Assembly: GCF_003086295.3 (NCBI RefSeq) | Contig: NC_092045.1 | Coordinates: forward strand, 26,640,022 to 26,704,021 | Direction: 5' to 3' | Length of the DNA: 64,000 bases | From: Arachis hypogaea | Taxonomy: Eukaryota > Streptophyta > Magnoliopsida > Fabales > Fabaceae | Shown here: piece by piece, positions 43,590 to 54,046 of the stretch | Layout of the letters: the number at the start of each line of letters is the position of its first letter | How positions within the stretch are numbered: the stretch's first letter is position 1 | The notes under the pieces: model-generated | What the model was told of the DNA's origin: nothing | Seen by the model: the letters and a program-made list of their open reading frames with translations, nothing else | The model's database searches: none | Translations under genes and position numbers: made by a program

Positions 43590-46502
43590 TTGAAGTTTCA
43601 TTGGTTTTCTGGATCTGTGTGTTTATTGTTGTGTGTTTGTATGTCAGGTACAGGAAGATCTTCCCCTGTCCTCTCTGAAATTGACCAAAGAACTCTTCGA
43701 AGAATAAGAAGAGCTGAAAGAGGGAAGAACGTTATTGGAGAGGAAGAATCTGAGGAGGAATTCCAAGAAATGGAAGGAGATCTCAATCAACCAGGAGAAG
43801 GGGCCAACAATAACCAACAACAACGAAGAGTCCTGGCTTCATATACATTTGCAAATGCTAGACACTGTGGAAGTAGCATTCTTCCTCCTAATGTCAATGC
43901 AAACAATTTTGAACTAAAGCCACAACTCATCACTTTGGTTCAAAACAACTGTTCTTTTGGAGGAGGGCCTTTGGAGGACCCAAATCAACATTTATCTACC
44001 TTCTTGAGAATCTGTGACACTGTGAAAACCAATGGTGTGCCTCATGACAGTTACAAGTTGTTGCTCTTTCCATTTTCTCTCAGAGATAAAGCCACTCAAT
44101 GGCTAGAGACCTTTCCAAAAGATAGCATCAACACTTGGGATGACTTAGTAAGCAAGTTTCTTGCCAAATTTTATCCCCCTCAAAGAATCCTAAGATTGAA
44201 GACTGAGGTGCAGACATTCACTCAAATGGAGGCTGAAAACTTATATGAAGCATGGGAAAGATATAAGGCTCTATTGAGGAAATGTCCACCAGAGATGTTC
44301 TCTGAGTGGGACAAGTTGCAGAACTTCTATGAGGGACTCACTCTTAAGGCTCAAGAAGCACTTGATCATTCAGCTGGAGGCTCTTTGCAACTCATGAAAA
44401 CTACAGAGGAAGCTCAAAACCTCATTGATATGGTGGCCAATAACCAATATTTCTTTGCTCATCAAAGACAACGCCAACCATCACAAAGAAGAGGAGTAAT
44501 GGAGTTGGAAAGAGTGGATTCAATTCTAGCTCAGAACAAGATAATGCAGCAGCAAATTCAACAACAGTTTGAGCAAATGGCCAAAAGGATTGATGGCTTG
44601 CAAGTTGCATCAGTGAGTGCCACAAGCCAACCACCAACTACTTGGGTGCAAAGTGAAGAAACTCAAGAGGAGCAACAGCAAGAGCAAGTCCAGTACATGC
44701 ACAACCAAAATCCTGGAACAAATGAAGTCTATGGTGATACTTACAATCCATCTTGGAAGAACCATCCCAACCTCAGATGGGGAGACAACCATAATCAAAA
44801 CCAACAACCATGGCAAAGAAACTCAAGTCAGAACAATTGGAAAAACACAAACCACAACCCCCAGCCAAACACTAACCAAAATACATACAGAAAACCACAA
44901 AATAATTACCCCAACTCTAACCATTATCCACCTAATAACCACCCAACAAATCAAAATACCTATCATCATCCATCAACACCCCAAAACCAACCAATTTCAC
45001 AAGAATCCCAGAGGATCACTAATCTAGAGATGCTAATGGAGAAAATGATGAAGAACCAAGAATTAACAACAAAGAACCAAGAAGCTTCCATGAAGAACTT
45101 AGAAAGGCAAATTGGGCAAATCTCCAAACAGATTTCTGTTGAAAAATCATCAAGCTCACTACCAAGTGACACCATTCCCAACCCAAAGGAAGAATGCAAG
45201 GTCGTGCAACTAAGAAGTGGAAAAATGTTAGTGGATGGTAACCAAGGAGCAACCAAGAATAATGACAATGAGCCAACAAAGAATGATGAAGCCATCAACA
45301 AGGACATGGTAAGCAAGAATGTCCCAGAAAAATTCACAGAGGAAAACAACGAACCACAGAATCTGAAGAAAGGAAAGCAGATCATGGAAGAACCAAATCC
45401 AAAACAACATCAAGTGGAGAAGAGCTCAACACCACCACTACCGTATCCACAGAGATTCCACAAAGAGACAAAGGATCAGCATTTCCACAAATTTCTTGAG
45501 ACTTTCAAGAAGCTGGAAATCAACATACCTTTAGCTGAGGCATTGGAGCAAATGCCTCTGTATGCCAAGTTCTTGAAGGAGCTCATCAACAAGAAGAGAA
45601 GTTGGAATGAAAAGGAGACTGTAATGCTTAGTGAAGAATGCAGTTCTCTCATTAAAAAGGGACTCCCTCCCAAGCTTGAAGATCCTGGAGGTTTCTTCCT
45701 ACCCTGTACTATTGGAAACCTATTCATCAACAATGGGATGTGTGATTTAGGAGCAAGCATAAATCTAATCCCATCTTCTTTAGTGAAAAAGCTTGGCATA
45801 GAGGAGGTGAAACCAATACAGATGTCTTTGGAGTTGGTGGACCAATCAGTAATATATCCTAAAGGGCTGATTGAGAACCTTTTAGTTAAGGTCGACAAGT
45901 TCAATTATCCTGCAGATTTTGTGATCCTGGATTCTTCAGAAAAAGGAAATGACTCCATAATACTTGGTCGACCATTTTTGGCCACTGCTAGAGCCATTGT
46001 GGATGTAGAGCAGGGAGAGTTAACCCTCAGGATGCATGAGGAGAGCATCATCTTGAAAGTCTTTCCAAAATTACAAAGGAATGAAGAAACAAGCAAAACA
46101 AGTGGTGACTTCCTTCCAAAGCAAACAACCGACAAAGCAGTAGAACAGAAAAACAAGCAGATGCAAGAAGAAAAAGGAATTCAAAAGGAAGCAGGGGTAA
46201 TAAACAAGAAGGAAGGTATCACAACCCAAGTCACTGTCAAGAAAGAAAGATCAACAAGAAAGAAAAAGATGAAGAGCAAGAATAAGGTTCACAAAGGGTG
46301 GAAGAACAAGAAAATTCCAACTGAGGGGTTTTCCAAAGGTGACAAAGTACAATTAGTATATCAACAGCTAGGAACAGAAGATTATTACACTGTCAACCAA
46401 GTACTTTCTCTTGAGCATATGGAAATTGAACATCAAGGCACACAGAGAAAGCTTACAGTGAGAGGTGACAAGTTGAGACATCACCAACATCAACCACACT
46501 AA
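43590..46502 (+). CDS. R8 Gag-protease polyprotein with an integrase-tail-like C-terminus
   Basis: Open frame of 970 codons; the real start is more likely Met 18 (43641, MSGTGRSSPVLSEIDQRTLR). The gag region begins near residue 106 (FELKPQLITLVQNN, LRICDTVKTNGV, FPPQ/YPPQ..LKTEVQTF, LYEAWERYKALLRKCP). A long Asn/Gln/Pro-rich spacer follows, then a coiled segment and LRSGK. The protease active region is near residue 718 (CDLGASINLIPSSLVKKLG) with ILGRPFLATARAIVDV. There is no reverse transcriptase, RNase H or integrase core. Residues about 913-970 (FSKGDKVQLVYQQL, YYTVNQVLSLEHMEIE, LTVRGDKLRHH) align in order with the GPY-type integrase tail of R3. I infer that pol was deleted in frame, leaving the tail fused to protease. 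Confidence 0.85.
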   Translation: MKFHWFSGSVCLLLCVCMSGTGRSSPVLSEIDQRTLRRIRRAERGKNVIGEEESEEEFQEMEGDLNQPGEGANNNQQQRRVLASYTFANARHCGSSILPPNVNANNFELKPQLITLVQNNCSFGGGPLEDPNQHLSTFLRICDTVKTNGVPHDSYKLLLFPFSLRDKATQWLETFPKDSINTWDDLVSKFLAKFYPPQRILRLKTEVQTFTQMEAENLYEAWERYKALLRKCPPEMFSEWDKLQNFYEGLTLKAQEALDHSAGGSLQLMKTTEEAQNLIDMVANNQYFFAHQRQRQPSQRRGVMELERVDSILAQNKIMQQQIQQQFEQMAKRIDGLQVASVSATSQPPTTWVQSEETQEEQQQEQVQYMHNQNPGTNEVYGDTYNPSWKNHPNLRWGDNHNQNQQPWQRNSSQNNWKNTNHNPQPNTNQNTYRKPQNNYPNSNHYPPNNHPTNQNTYHHPSTPQNQPISQESQRITNLEMLMEKMMKNQELTTKNQEASMKNLERQIGQISKQISVEKSSSSLPSDTIPNPKEECKVVQLRSGKMLVDGNQGATKNNDNEPTKNDEAINKDMVSKNVPEKFTEENNEPQNLKKGKQIMEEPNPKQHQVEKSSTPPLPYPQRFHKETKDQHFHKFLETFKKLEINIPLAEALEQMPLYAKFLKELINKKRSWNEKETVMLSEECSSLIKKGLPPKLEDPGGFFLPCTIGNLFINNGMCDLGASINLIPSSLVKKLGIEEVKPIQMSLELVDQSVIYPKGLIENLLVKVDKFNYPADFVILDSSEKGNDSIILGRPFLATARAIVDVEQGELTLRMHEESIILKVFPKLQRNEETSKTSGDFLPKQTTDKAVEQKNKQMQEEKGIQKEAGVINKKEGITTQVTVKKERSTRKKKMKSKNKVHKGWKNKKIPTEGFSKGDKVQLVYQQLGTEDYYTVNQVLSLEHMEIEHQGTQRKLTVRGDKLRHHQHQPH

Positions 46503-46513
46503 AGGGAGTTCAA

Positions 46514-46559
46514 TGTCAAGCTAGTGACAATAAAAGATCGCTTCATGGGAGGCAACCCA
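46514..46559 (+). other. Conserved post-stop block of R8
   Basis: GTCAAGCTAGTGACAATAAA, AGATCGCTTCATGGGAGGCA, ACCC, starting 12 bp after the stop. Homologous to the blocks of R6 and R3. Confidence 0.8.
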
Positions 46560-47608
46560 TGGTTTAAGATTCCTGTCCTCTCTTTCATTTAATAAGCTAT
46601 GATTCCTCTGAGTATGATTTTGAACTTTCATGCCTGATAAATGCATACATTGTTTTGAAGCACATGACAAACTTCTAAGTTTGGTGTACCTTAAAGCACA
46701 CCCAAGTTCATTGTTTTTCAAAAAAAAAAAAGGGGATTAGTCTTAGAACATATGCATAATTCTTTTGATGAAGCATATGACCAAACACTAAGTTTAGTGT
46801 CTGCATGTGTAACAATATTCAGAAGATCATTTCCCAATCATGGACTCAAAACCATACAAAGGGATCATGCATCAATTTTTTTTATAAAATGCATCAATTG
46901 TGAAGAATGGTTTGCATTGTTAAGCCATTCCCTCAATAAAAGATAAGTTTGGTGTTCACCAACTTTTAGCATCTTTAATTAAGGGACACAATTGACCACG
47001 GAAAAAATATATAGAATAAATAACAATTAAACAAACCAAAACAATTTTTTTATTGCAAATAAATTGCCAACGACTATATTAATGTTCTAAGGCTAGCTGT
47101 TTTGGTTCAGGCAGGAGAAAAAGATTAAGACAAAAGCAAGGAGGGGCCACGGCTAGGATAAGCTATGTGAGGATGGTCACATGTGCCTAGAAGAATGCGC
47201 TCATGGGGAAGCAGAATTTGCATGCATGCATGCATCATTGAACGCCTAAATGCATGCAGCCAATGGGAGGAGGATTCTCGTCAAAGCCTCAACAATGCAT
47301 GCAGACCGTCCATCCCATGAACCCCTTAGATGAACAACTCAATCTCAACCCTTCATGAGCACCAACGAGCTCTTTCTTCATTCATTGTGGTTTTGTTGGA
47401 AAGCTTGAAGAATCTGCCTATTAATAGCCGTAGCACTACACGGTTTACACACTCATTCAAGCTACCTTCATATGAAAACCATAATCCCCTTTACTCCTAA
47501 AGCCAACATAATTCCCTTGTCTCACAGTAGAACCGAACCAAAACTCTTCCCAAACACAACACATACTTCTTCTTTTCTCACTTTTCCTTTCTTTTCACCT
47601 CAAATCTA
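46560..47608 (+). mobile_element. R8 non-coding stretch between gag-protease and accessory ORF
   Basis: No gene. It contains three TAAGTTTGGTGT-like motifs (about 46676, 46789, 46946) and a GCATGCATGCATGCATC run at about 47221. Confidence 0.6.
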
Positions 47609-49205
47609 ATGGCCTCTTCAAGTTCAAAAAGAAGGCCGGGAAAGGAACCTATGGGAGCCGAACCTCCATCATTTGATGCAAACAAATTTAGATCCCAATT
47701 CCATGAAGGGAGATATCATAGGTTCATGAAGACAAAGAATGTCATCTATGAGAAAGGCCTTGAGTTGAGAGACGGGGAATACCCCATCATGAGGCAAATC
47801 ACTAAAGAAAGAAGGTGGGAACTTTTATGTGCTCTTCTTGTTGACATCAGTGCAGTCATGATCAGGGAGTTCTATGCAAATGCTGTAAAAGAAAACAAAG
47901 ATAGTCCCCTTACACAAGTTATGTCAGAGGAGTTGAAGTGAGTTTTAGCCCGGCTGCCATCACAAGGGCCCTCAAGTTGAGAACCATAACTTATGCAGAG
48001 CCCAGTTATGAAACCAGATTGCAGATGGAAAACAATCCTAATGAGATCTTGCAAGGGTTATGTGTGGAGAATACAGATTGGGAAAGAGATTCAAAGGGAG
48101 TTCCAAGTCACTTGAGAAGGATAAATCTTACTCCTGTGGCCAAGGGATGGTATGAAATAGTGAGGAGATCTATCCTTCCTACTGGAAACACCTCTTGGGT
48201 CACAATCAAACGAGCACTCTTGACATATTGCATCTTACATGGAGGTGAAATCAACCTCGCACAAATCATAGCCGACAGCATCCAAGAGATGGCCAATAGC
48301 ACAAGCAAATCAAGTGGTCTTGGACATCCAAGTACCATCCTCAGGCTATGTGACAAAGCTAGAGTAATCTTTCAAGATGAGGATACAGAAAAAGTGAAAA
48401 AGGGAAAAGGAATCACCAAGAAGAGTATGGAGGGAATGAATGAAGAAGAAGATCAAGAAGGGGTGGTAGCTCCTAGACAAAGGAGATCACAAAGAGAGGA
48501 AGGACAAAATCAAGATCATGATGCCATAGACATGAGCCAATTACAAAGATCAATTGAAGAACTATCTCAGCAACTCATGCAGGCTCAACAAAGCCAAAAT
48601 CAGGGGGCCAAGAGAAATATCTAGAGCCCCATCCAGAATTTATGGAGCAATATTTGAAAGATAAAGAGGAACGAGAAGCTTGGCAGCATCAAATGGAGGA
48701 GAAACAAGAGAGATGGCAACAACAAATGATGACTCAGCAGCAAGAATTTCAAGCACAGATTCTTGAAGGACAAAAAGAGCAATATAAAGAATTCAAAGAA
48801 TCATATGATAAGCTGTATTTTAGTCAAGCTAAAGCAGGGGAATATAGTCACAACCTGTATCAATGGAAGAATATTCATCACACCATGGGAGAAGTTAGAT
48901 ATGCACAAAGAATGGAGAATGATGAAGACATGCAAGCAAGGTTGGAGTACTTGACCCACAATTTGCCAACACTCAATCCTGAGATCAAGCCATTTGAGCA
49001 ATGCCCTGAATTTTTAGCCAAGCAACAGGCAAGATCTCATCAATATACTGAGGCAACTTTTAAAAGATTGGAAGACGTTGGGCTCTCAGGACTCTTAGAT
49101 TCTGTTTGGGGTAGAAGATGTCCTGGTGAAGAGATCCGAGATTATTCCAAGACAGGGAAGAGAAAGAAGAAAAAGGGAGAATCAAGCAGCAGCCACGACC
49201 ATTAG
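47609..49205 (+). pseudogene. R8 accessory ORF, broken by two frameshifts
   Basis: The first part, 47609-47917 (ATG 47609, MASSSSKRRPGKEP, then AVMIREFYANAV), shifts frame near 47917-47921 into SFSPAAITRALKL, WERDSKGVPSHLRRINLTPVA, GWYEIVRRSILPTGN and ILHGGEINLAQII. A second shift at a G run near 48605 leads into a Gln/Glu-rich coiled-coil tail (48642-49205) ending in a basic GKRKKKKGES. Order and motifs match the intact R6 ORF (374 codons). This one would be about 530 codons if continuous. Function unknown; no membrane segment seen. Confidence 0.8.
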
Positions 49206-50243
49206 AAGGTGGCAAAGTTCTTTCATATTTCCTCTTTCATGTCTCTAATAAGGAGATGCATATCTGAAACATGATATGCCTCCATCATCTATTTCTTTTT
49301 ACTTCATGCAATTGTTGTTCTTTGTTTTCTTTTTTAGTTATTTAATAAATAGCTAAAGAAATGCTAAATCTGCATAATGCTTGTTAACCATCACTTAGCT
49401 TGAAATTTGTTTTGTTTCCCATATGCTTAAATAAAAGAGATTTGTTTGAATTGAAAAGTGAAATATCCAATGTTGCATAAGTAAGAATGGAAGTTAATGG
49501 TGGTATAAGTGTTTGATTAAATGCATGACTCATGAAATAATTGTTGCATAATATCATTCTCATTCAAGGGTGAGTTAGCTTGCTGTTGTAAAGACTCTCA
49601 TCAATAAAGAAAAAGCCCTTGGTAACAAAAACAGAAAGAAAAGGAAGAAGAAAAAGCCAAAATGGCAAGAAAAACAAAGAATAAAGGTTGGACACCAATA
49701 GCTTGGACCCTAGGACATATGCCTGTGGTGTTCTTGTACTAAGATATGCTTGGATGAGTAAGTTCTAAGGGGTATTTTAAAACTCGGTCACTTAGATCAA
49801 CTGATTTGGGATGGCCAATTGAAAGTCCACAATAAAGAGCAACTTAGATACAGAACATTTAGTTATCCAAAGAGATGCTGGGCATCAATGATCCTAGGAA
49901 GAATTAGTGAGCAATGTGTCTTTGGTGGAAAAATGTTGAGTAAAAGAAAAAAAAAATAATAAAGCCAAAGGCTGCTACTGCAACATTTGACACCAAACCT
50001 CCAAAAGAATAATAAGCTTGTTAAGCATTATAAGCCAAGAAAAGTTAGCAAGGGAGTAATTAAAAAGTGAGTCTTATAACAGCAAGTTTAGCAAGCCTTT
50101 GAGGAAAGATGTACATTATGTAACAGCAACAATAATTGAGTTATCATTGTCTGCATAAAGATCCCATAAATCAAGTTCTGCTATATGCCTAATAAGGATA
50201 TGTACTCTTTTCTTATTCATTTCAATTGCTCTTAATTTTGATG
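49206..50243 (+). mobile_element. R8 non-coding tail
   Basis: AT-rich, no gene seen. Confidence 0.6.
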
Positions 50244-50280
50244 CTTGCTTGGGGACAAGCAAGATTTAAGTTTGGTGTTG
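50244..50280 (+). other. R8 pre-LTR hairpin and plus-strand primer region
   Basis: CTTGCTTG, GGGA, CAAGCAAG (8 of 8 pairs), then ATTTAAGTTTGGTGTTG abutting the 3' LTR. Confidence 0.8.
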
Positions 50281-52240
50281 TGATGACAAGTCATCATATA
50301 CCCATTTTTCAAGCTAATTTCACTTGTTTTATTAGTTTTTATGCACTTTCTTGCATCCTAAGTAAGTGATTTGGAGTGAAAATGCATAACTTCTTTAAAT
50401 CAAGCAACCACCATGAAATTAATGTTAACTCATGAGGTTTAAGCTAATTTTAATTGAATTTTAATTGATTTATAAGCCTTGTGAATTTAGTGATACTTGG
50501 AGTGGTTGTTTTGGTTTATTGTAGGTGAAGAAAAGAATAAAAGAGAAAAGCGTGACCAAAGGAGAAGAAAACGTGGTCAAAGGAAGGAGAAGTGTGCCGC
50601 ATGTAAAGAGGGGAGGCAAGCATTGCCCTCCACAAGGGCACACTGCCCTCTAGGAGGGCAACATAAGGGAACAAAGCATAAAAGGCAACTATGCCCTGCC
50701 CACTAGAAGGGCAGAGCACAAATTTGTGCCTTGGAATCAAGAAGAAGAAAATGTTGCCTTGCCCTCCACAAGGGCAGTATCGGGCTCACAAGGGAAGAAA
50801 ATCAAAGGAAAATGTCTACCAATGCTTGCCACAAGAGTTGAACACGGGACCATGAGGAAGCAAGGAATTAAGCCTCACTTTGGTGCCAAGAAAGCCAAGG
50901 AAATTAAGTAGCGTGTGTTTCTGCCATGATTCGAACGCGGGACTTCAGTTTGGAAACACTGCCCTGCCCTCCGCGAGGGCAGGGCAGCATTTTGTTGTGG
51001 CACAATTCTGGCGCACCAAGGCACCATTCTGGCGCACCGCAGCATCATCTGGCAGCACCAGCAGCGCACCACAGCACAATTCTGGCGCACCAACTTTTTC
51101 TGCCCTGCCCTCCGCGAGGGCAGGGCAGCATCCTGCGCACCAAGGCACCATTCTGGCGCACCACGCACGCACCAAGCACCAAATCCTGCCCTGCTCTCCA
51201 CAAGGGCAGGGCAGCCTCCTGGAAGCTATTATTTTTGGGCCGAAAATTAAATTAAAAATCCAATTTAATTCATTTCTTCACCAAATCAAAAGCCCATTCA
51301 AATCCCAAAATCCAAGAATAGAAAGTGTATAAATAGGAGCTAGTTTGATGTAATTAGAAACCTTTTTTTTTTACTTTTGAATTTTGCACTTTCTTTGAGC
51401 TTTGAATTTTATTTTTGCACTTTGGAGCTTCTCTTGGTGACTTCACTGAGATTTCAGAGAATTGGGGAGGAGAATTGATCTCTCTTCTTCCTCGTTCTTG
51501 CTTAGGCCTTTTTAATTTCCTTGTTTTGAGTTTTGGGTGTGAAGAATTGAGGAAATTCTGTCTCAATCTCCATTCAAAATCTCTTTAAACATCTTTCTGC
51601 ACAATTGAGTTTAATTTCAATTTCCTTTACTGCTTCTTCTTCATTTTCTTATCAATTGCTTTGAAAACTTGGATCTAGGAAGGTAATTGAGATCTAGGCT
51701 CTGCTACCTAGTCTCTGGAGTCCTGAGATCCTAATTTACTTTTGGTTCTTCTGTGAACCCTGCTGCACTTTCCTTTCAATTTCTGTTTGAATTCTCTTTG
51801 CTCCCAATTAAATTTCTGCTCTATTAATTGTGGCAATTCAATTTCTCTTTGTTTAGATTCTGCAATCCCAGTCCTCGAATCCCTTTTACATTCAAGCAAT
51901 TTACATTCCTTGCCATTTAAGTTACTGCAATTTACATTTCTTGCACTTTAAGTTTCAGTCATTTACTTTCTTGTTCTTTAAGATTCAGCAAGTTTATTTT
52001 CCTGTTCTTTAATTTACTGCGATTCTCCCTTCTCCCTTTATATTCCAAGAAATTTAGCTTATGTTAAATACAACCCACTCAACCAAAACTTGATTCGCTT
52101 GACTAAATCAACCACTAAACTAAAATTGCTCAATCCTTCAATCCCTGTGGGATCGACCTCACTCATGTGAGTTATTATTACTTGATGCGACCCGGTACAC
52201 TTGCCGGTGAGTTTTGTGTTGGATCGCTTTCCACACATCA
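50281..52240 (+). mobile_element. R8 3' LTR (1960 bp)
   Basis: Same sequence as 41451-43424 apart from scattered substitutions and a roughly 15-bp deletion. Followed by the target duplication TGTAT (52241-52245), after which the R7 ORF resumes. Confidence 0.95.
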
Positions 52241-52245
52241 TGTAT

Positions 52246-53979
52246 CAAGGATGGGACAATCAAAGGTGGGAGGAGCCATATGCATATGATCAATCTTCAT
52301 GGCAACAACCTCCACCAATGCACTATGAAGAAGAGCCATTCTATGATGCATATCAATCCAATGGCTATGGTAAATCTCCTTGTGACTTTCAAGAACCACC
52401 ACCATATGCCTATGAACCATATCCTCAACATAACTCTCAACCATACTCACAAGCCCCTTCTTACCAACCACCTTCATATGACCCTAATCCATATCCATCC
52501 TACCAACAACCTTATGAGCCATATGAACCACACATAGAGCCACCACCACTCCAACATCAATATTTTCAAGAGCCACCTCCTCCATATTATTATCAAGATG
52601 AACCACCTCCGTTATATGAAAATTTCCAACCACAAGATGAATACTACTTTCCACCACAACCTCCCATGGAAGAATACTCATATCCATTGATCCAAGAGCC
52701 ACATGATCCTAATCATATTATCCAAGAGGAACAAGAGTCAAGGGATCGTCTCAAGGAAGCATTGGATCAATTTCAAGCAACCATGGAGTGTGTTGTGCAA
52801 CAAGTGGAAAGAGTGGAGAATATTGAACCACCACAACTCTACCAAGAAGAACCACCTTCCTATTATGAACCCTCTCCCCAATTTGATGAACCCTTCCACC
52901 CACTCCAATCTCTAATGGATGAAACCCTTGGTGTTCTTGTTCAAGGGCAAGAAGAGATGAAAAGGGATGTGCAAAATTTCATGGCCGCCTTGGATGCGGT
53001 AACAAATCAATTAGCCTCCCAATGCTTGAACACTCAAGGAACTCCCATGGCTATATGTGGAAAATCGAATGAAGAACATAGCATGAAGGAGAGATTGGAA
53101 ACTCCGGTGGGAAATGAAGGAAGTTGCTTTGTATTGGAACAATTGGAGGAAGCTTTAATTGTTGAAGACAAGAAAGAAGTGGTAGAAGACTTAGGAGATG
53201 CGGAGCTTCCATGGGAACATAGAGTTGAAGAAAATCCCTCCAAGATGATTGAAATTGATGCTAGGGAGGAAAGTGCACACCTTCCAAGGCATATTCCATA
53301 TGAAGACTTGGATGGGATAGAGAAAGAATTGAGTTTCCTTGGTGATGAAGATCAAGGATCAAGTATTAGTGGTGAAGAATCCTTTGAGCATGAAGAACCT
53401 TCTCCGGTTGGATTTGAAAGCGTTGAGGAGGTGGAGGCAATCAAGGACGAAAACAAGGGAGTGGAGCTTACTAGCACATTGGAAATACCTCTCCCCAAGC
53501 CACCACCATCCACTCTCTCATTCAAGTGGGTAAATTCCTTATACTCAAGCTTTATTATTCCCCTTGAATATGGTTTGCTTGAAACGGATGGTCAACTTAG
53601 ATATATTTGTGGCTTTAAGAGTAAAAAGGAGATGGTTAGTGGTTGGAAGCATTATCCTAGGTTCATTATGGTCACATGTCCAAAGCTTGATAGCAAAGGT
53701 TGGTGTATAACTAAAGTACATGGGTCTAGAAAGATGTTTGGTCACTTTGTTGAGAATTCACCTCGCTCACCACCCACATGGATTAATGATAATCAACTTG
53801 GAGATGGGTGTGAAAACAAAATATGGGATCCGAGAACACATGAGGATCAACATTGGGAGCCCATGGTTTGTGAAGAACTCCATCAAAGCTTGGGGATATT
53901 AATCTTGAATGATGGAGCTTATTGGAAGTCCAAGCATTGGTGGAAGTTCCAAGATGATTACATGCACAATCCACCTTGA
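52246..53979 (+). CDS. R7 single ORF, main part (Tyr/Pro-rich, then acidic; unknown function)
   Basis: Continues in frame from 41376-41450; together about 602 residues. The open frame that appears to start at 52201 begins in the R8 LTR, so that start is an artefact. The first roughly 170 residues are Pro/Tyr/Gln-rich with repeats such as QEPPPPYYYQDEPPPLYE. A heptad-like segment follows (RLKEALDQFQATMECVVQQVERVE), then an acidic region rich in EE/ED. The C-terminal roughly 130 residues are Trp-rich and look folded (GWKHYPRFIMVTCPKL, KGWCITKVHGSRKMFGHF, WKFQDDYMHNPP). I recognise no gag, protease or pol motif. It takes the gag position of a Ty3-type element and has no stop apart from the R8 insertion. 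It may be a divergent Gag or a new protein. Confidence 0.7.
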   Translation, partial: QGWDNQRWEEPYAYDQSSWQQPPPMHYEEEPFYDAYQSNGYGKSPCDFQEPPPYAYEPYPQHNSQPYSQAPSYQPPSYDPNPYPSYQQPYEPYEPHIEPPPLQHQYFQEPPPPYYYQDEPPPLYENFQPQDEYYFPPQPPMEEYSYPLIQEPHDPNHIIQEEQESRDRLKEALDQFQATMECVVQQVERVENIEPPQLYQEEPPSYYEPSPQFDEPFHPLQSLMDETLGVLVQGQEEMKRDVQNFMAALDAVTNQLASQCLNTQGTPMAICGKSNEEHSMKERLETPVGNEGSCFVLEQLEEALIVEDKKEVVEDLGDAELPWEHRVEENPSKMIEIDAREESAHLPRHIPYEDLDGIEKELSFLGDEDQGSSISGEESFEHEEPSPVGFESVEEVEAIKDENKGVELTSTLEIPLPKPPPSTLSFKWVNSLYSSFIIPLEYGLLETDGQLRYICGFKSKKEMVSGWKHYPRFIMVTCPKLDSKGWCITKVHGSRKMFGHFVENSPRSPPTWINDNQLGDGCENKIWDPRTHEDQHWEPMVCEELHQSLGILILNDGAYWKSKHWWKFQDDYMHNPP

Positions 53980-54000
53980 GAGAAGCTCCCCATAAGTCCA

Positions 54001-54046
54001 ACTTAAGGACACTAAACAAAAGTGCTAGGTGGGAGACACCCTACCA
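54001..54046 (+). other. Conserved post-stop block of R7 (diverged)
   Basis: ACTTAAGGACACTAAACAAA, AGTGCTAGGTGGGAGACACC, CT, starting 22 bp after the ORF stop. It keeps the TGGGAGRCAMCC core and the spacing of the R6/R8/R3 blocks. Confidence 0.6.

Noticed and set aside
52201..52245. Start of the R7 ORF at 52201
   Set aside because: That stretch is the end of the R8 LTR plus target repeat; the true start is 41376, before the R8 insertion.
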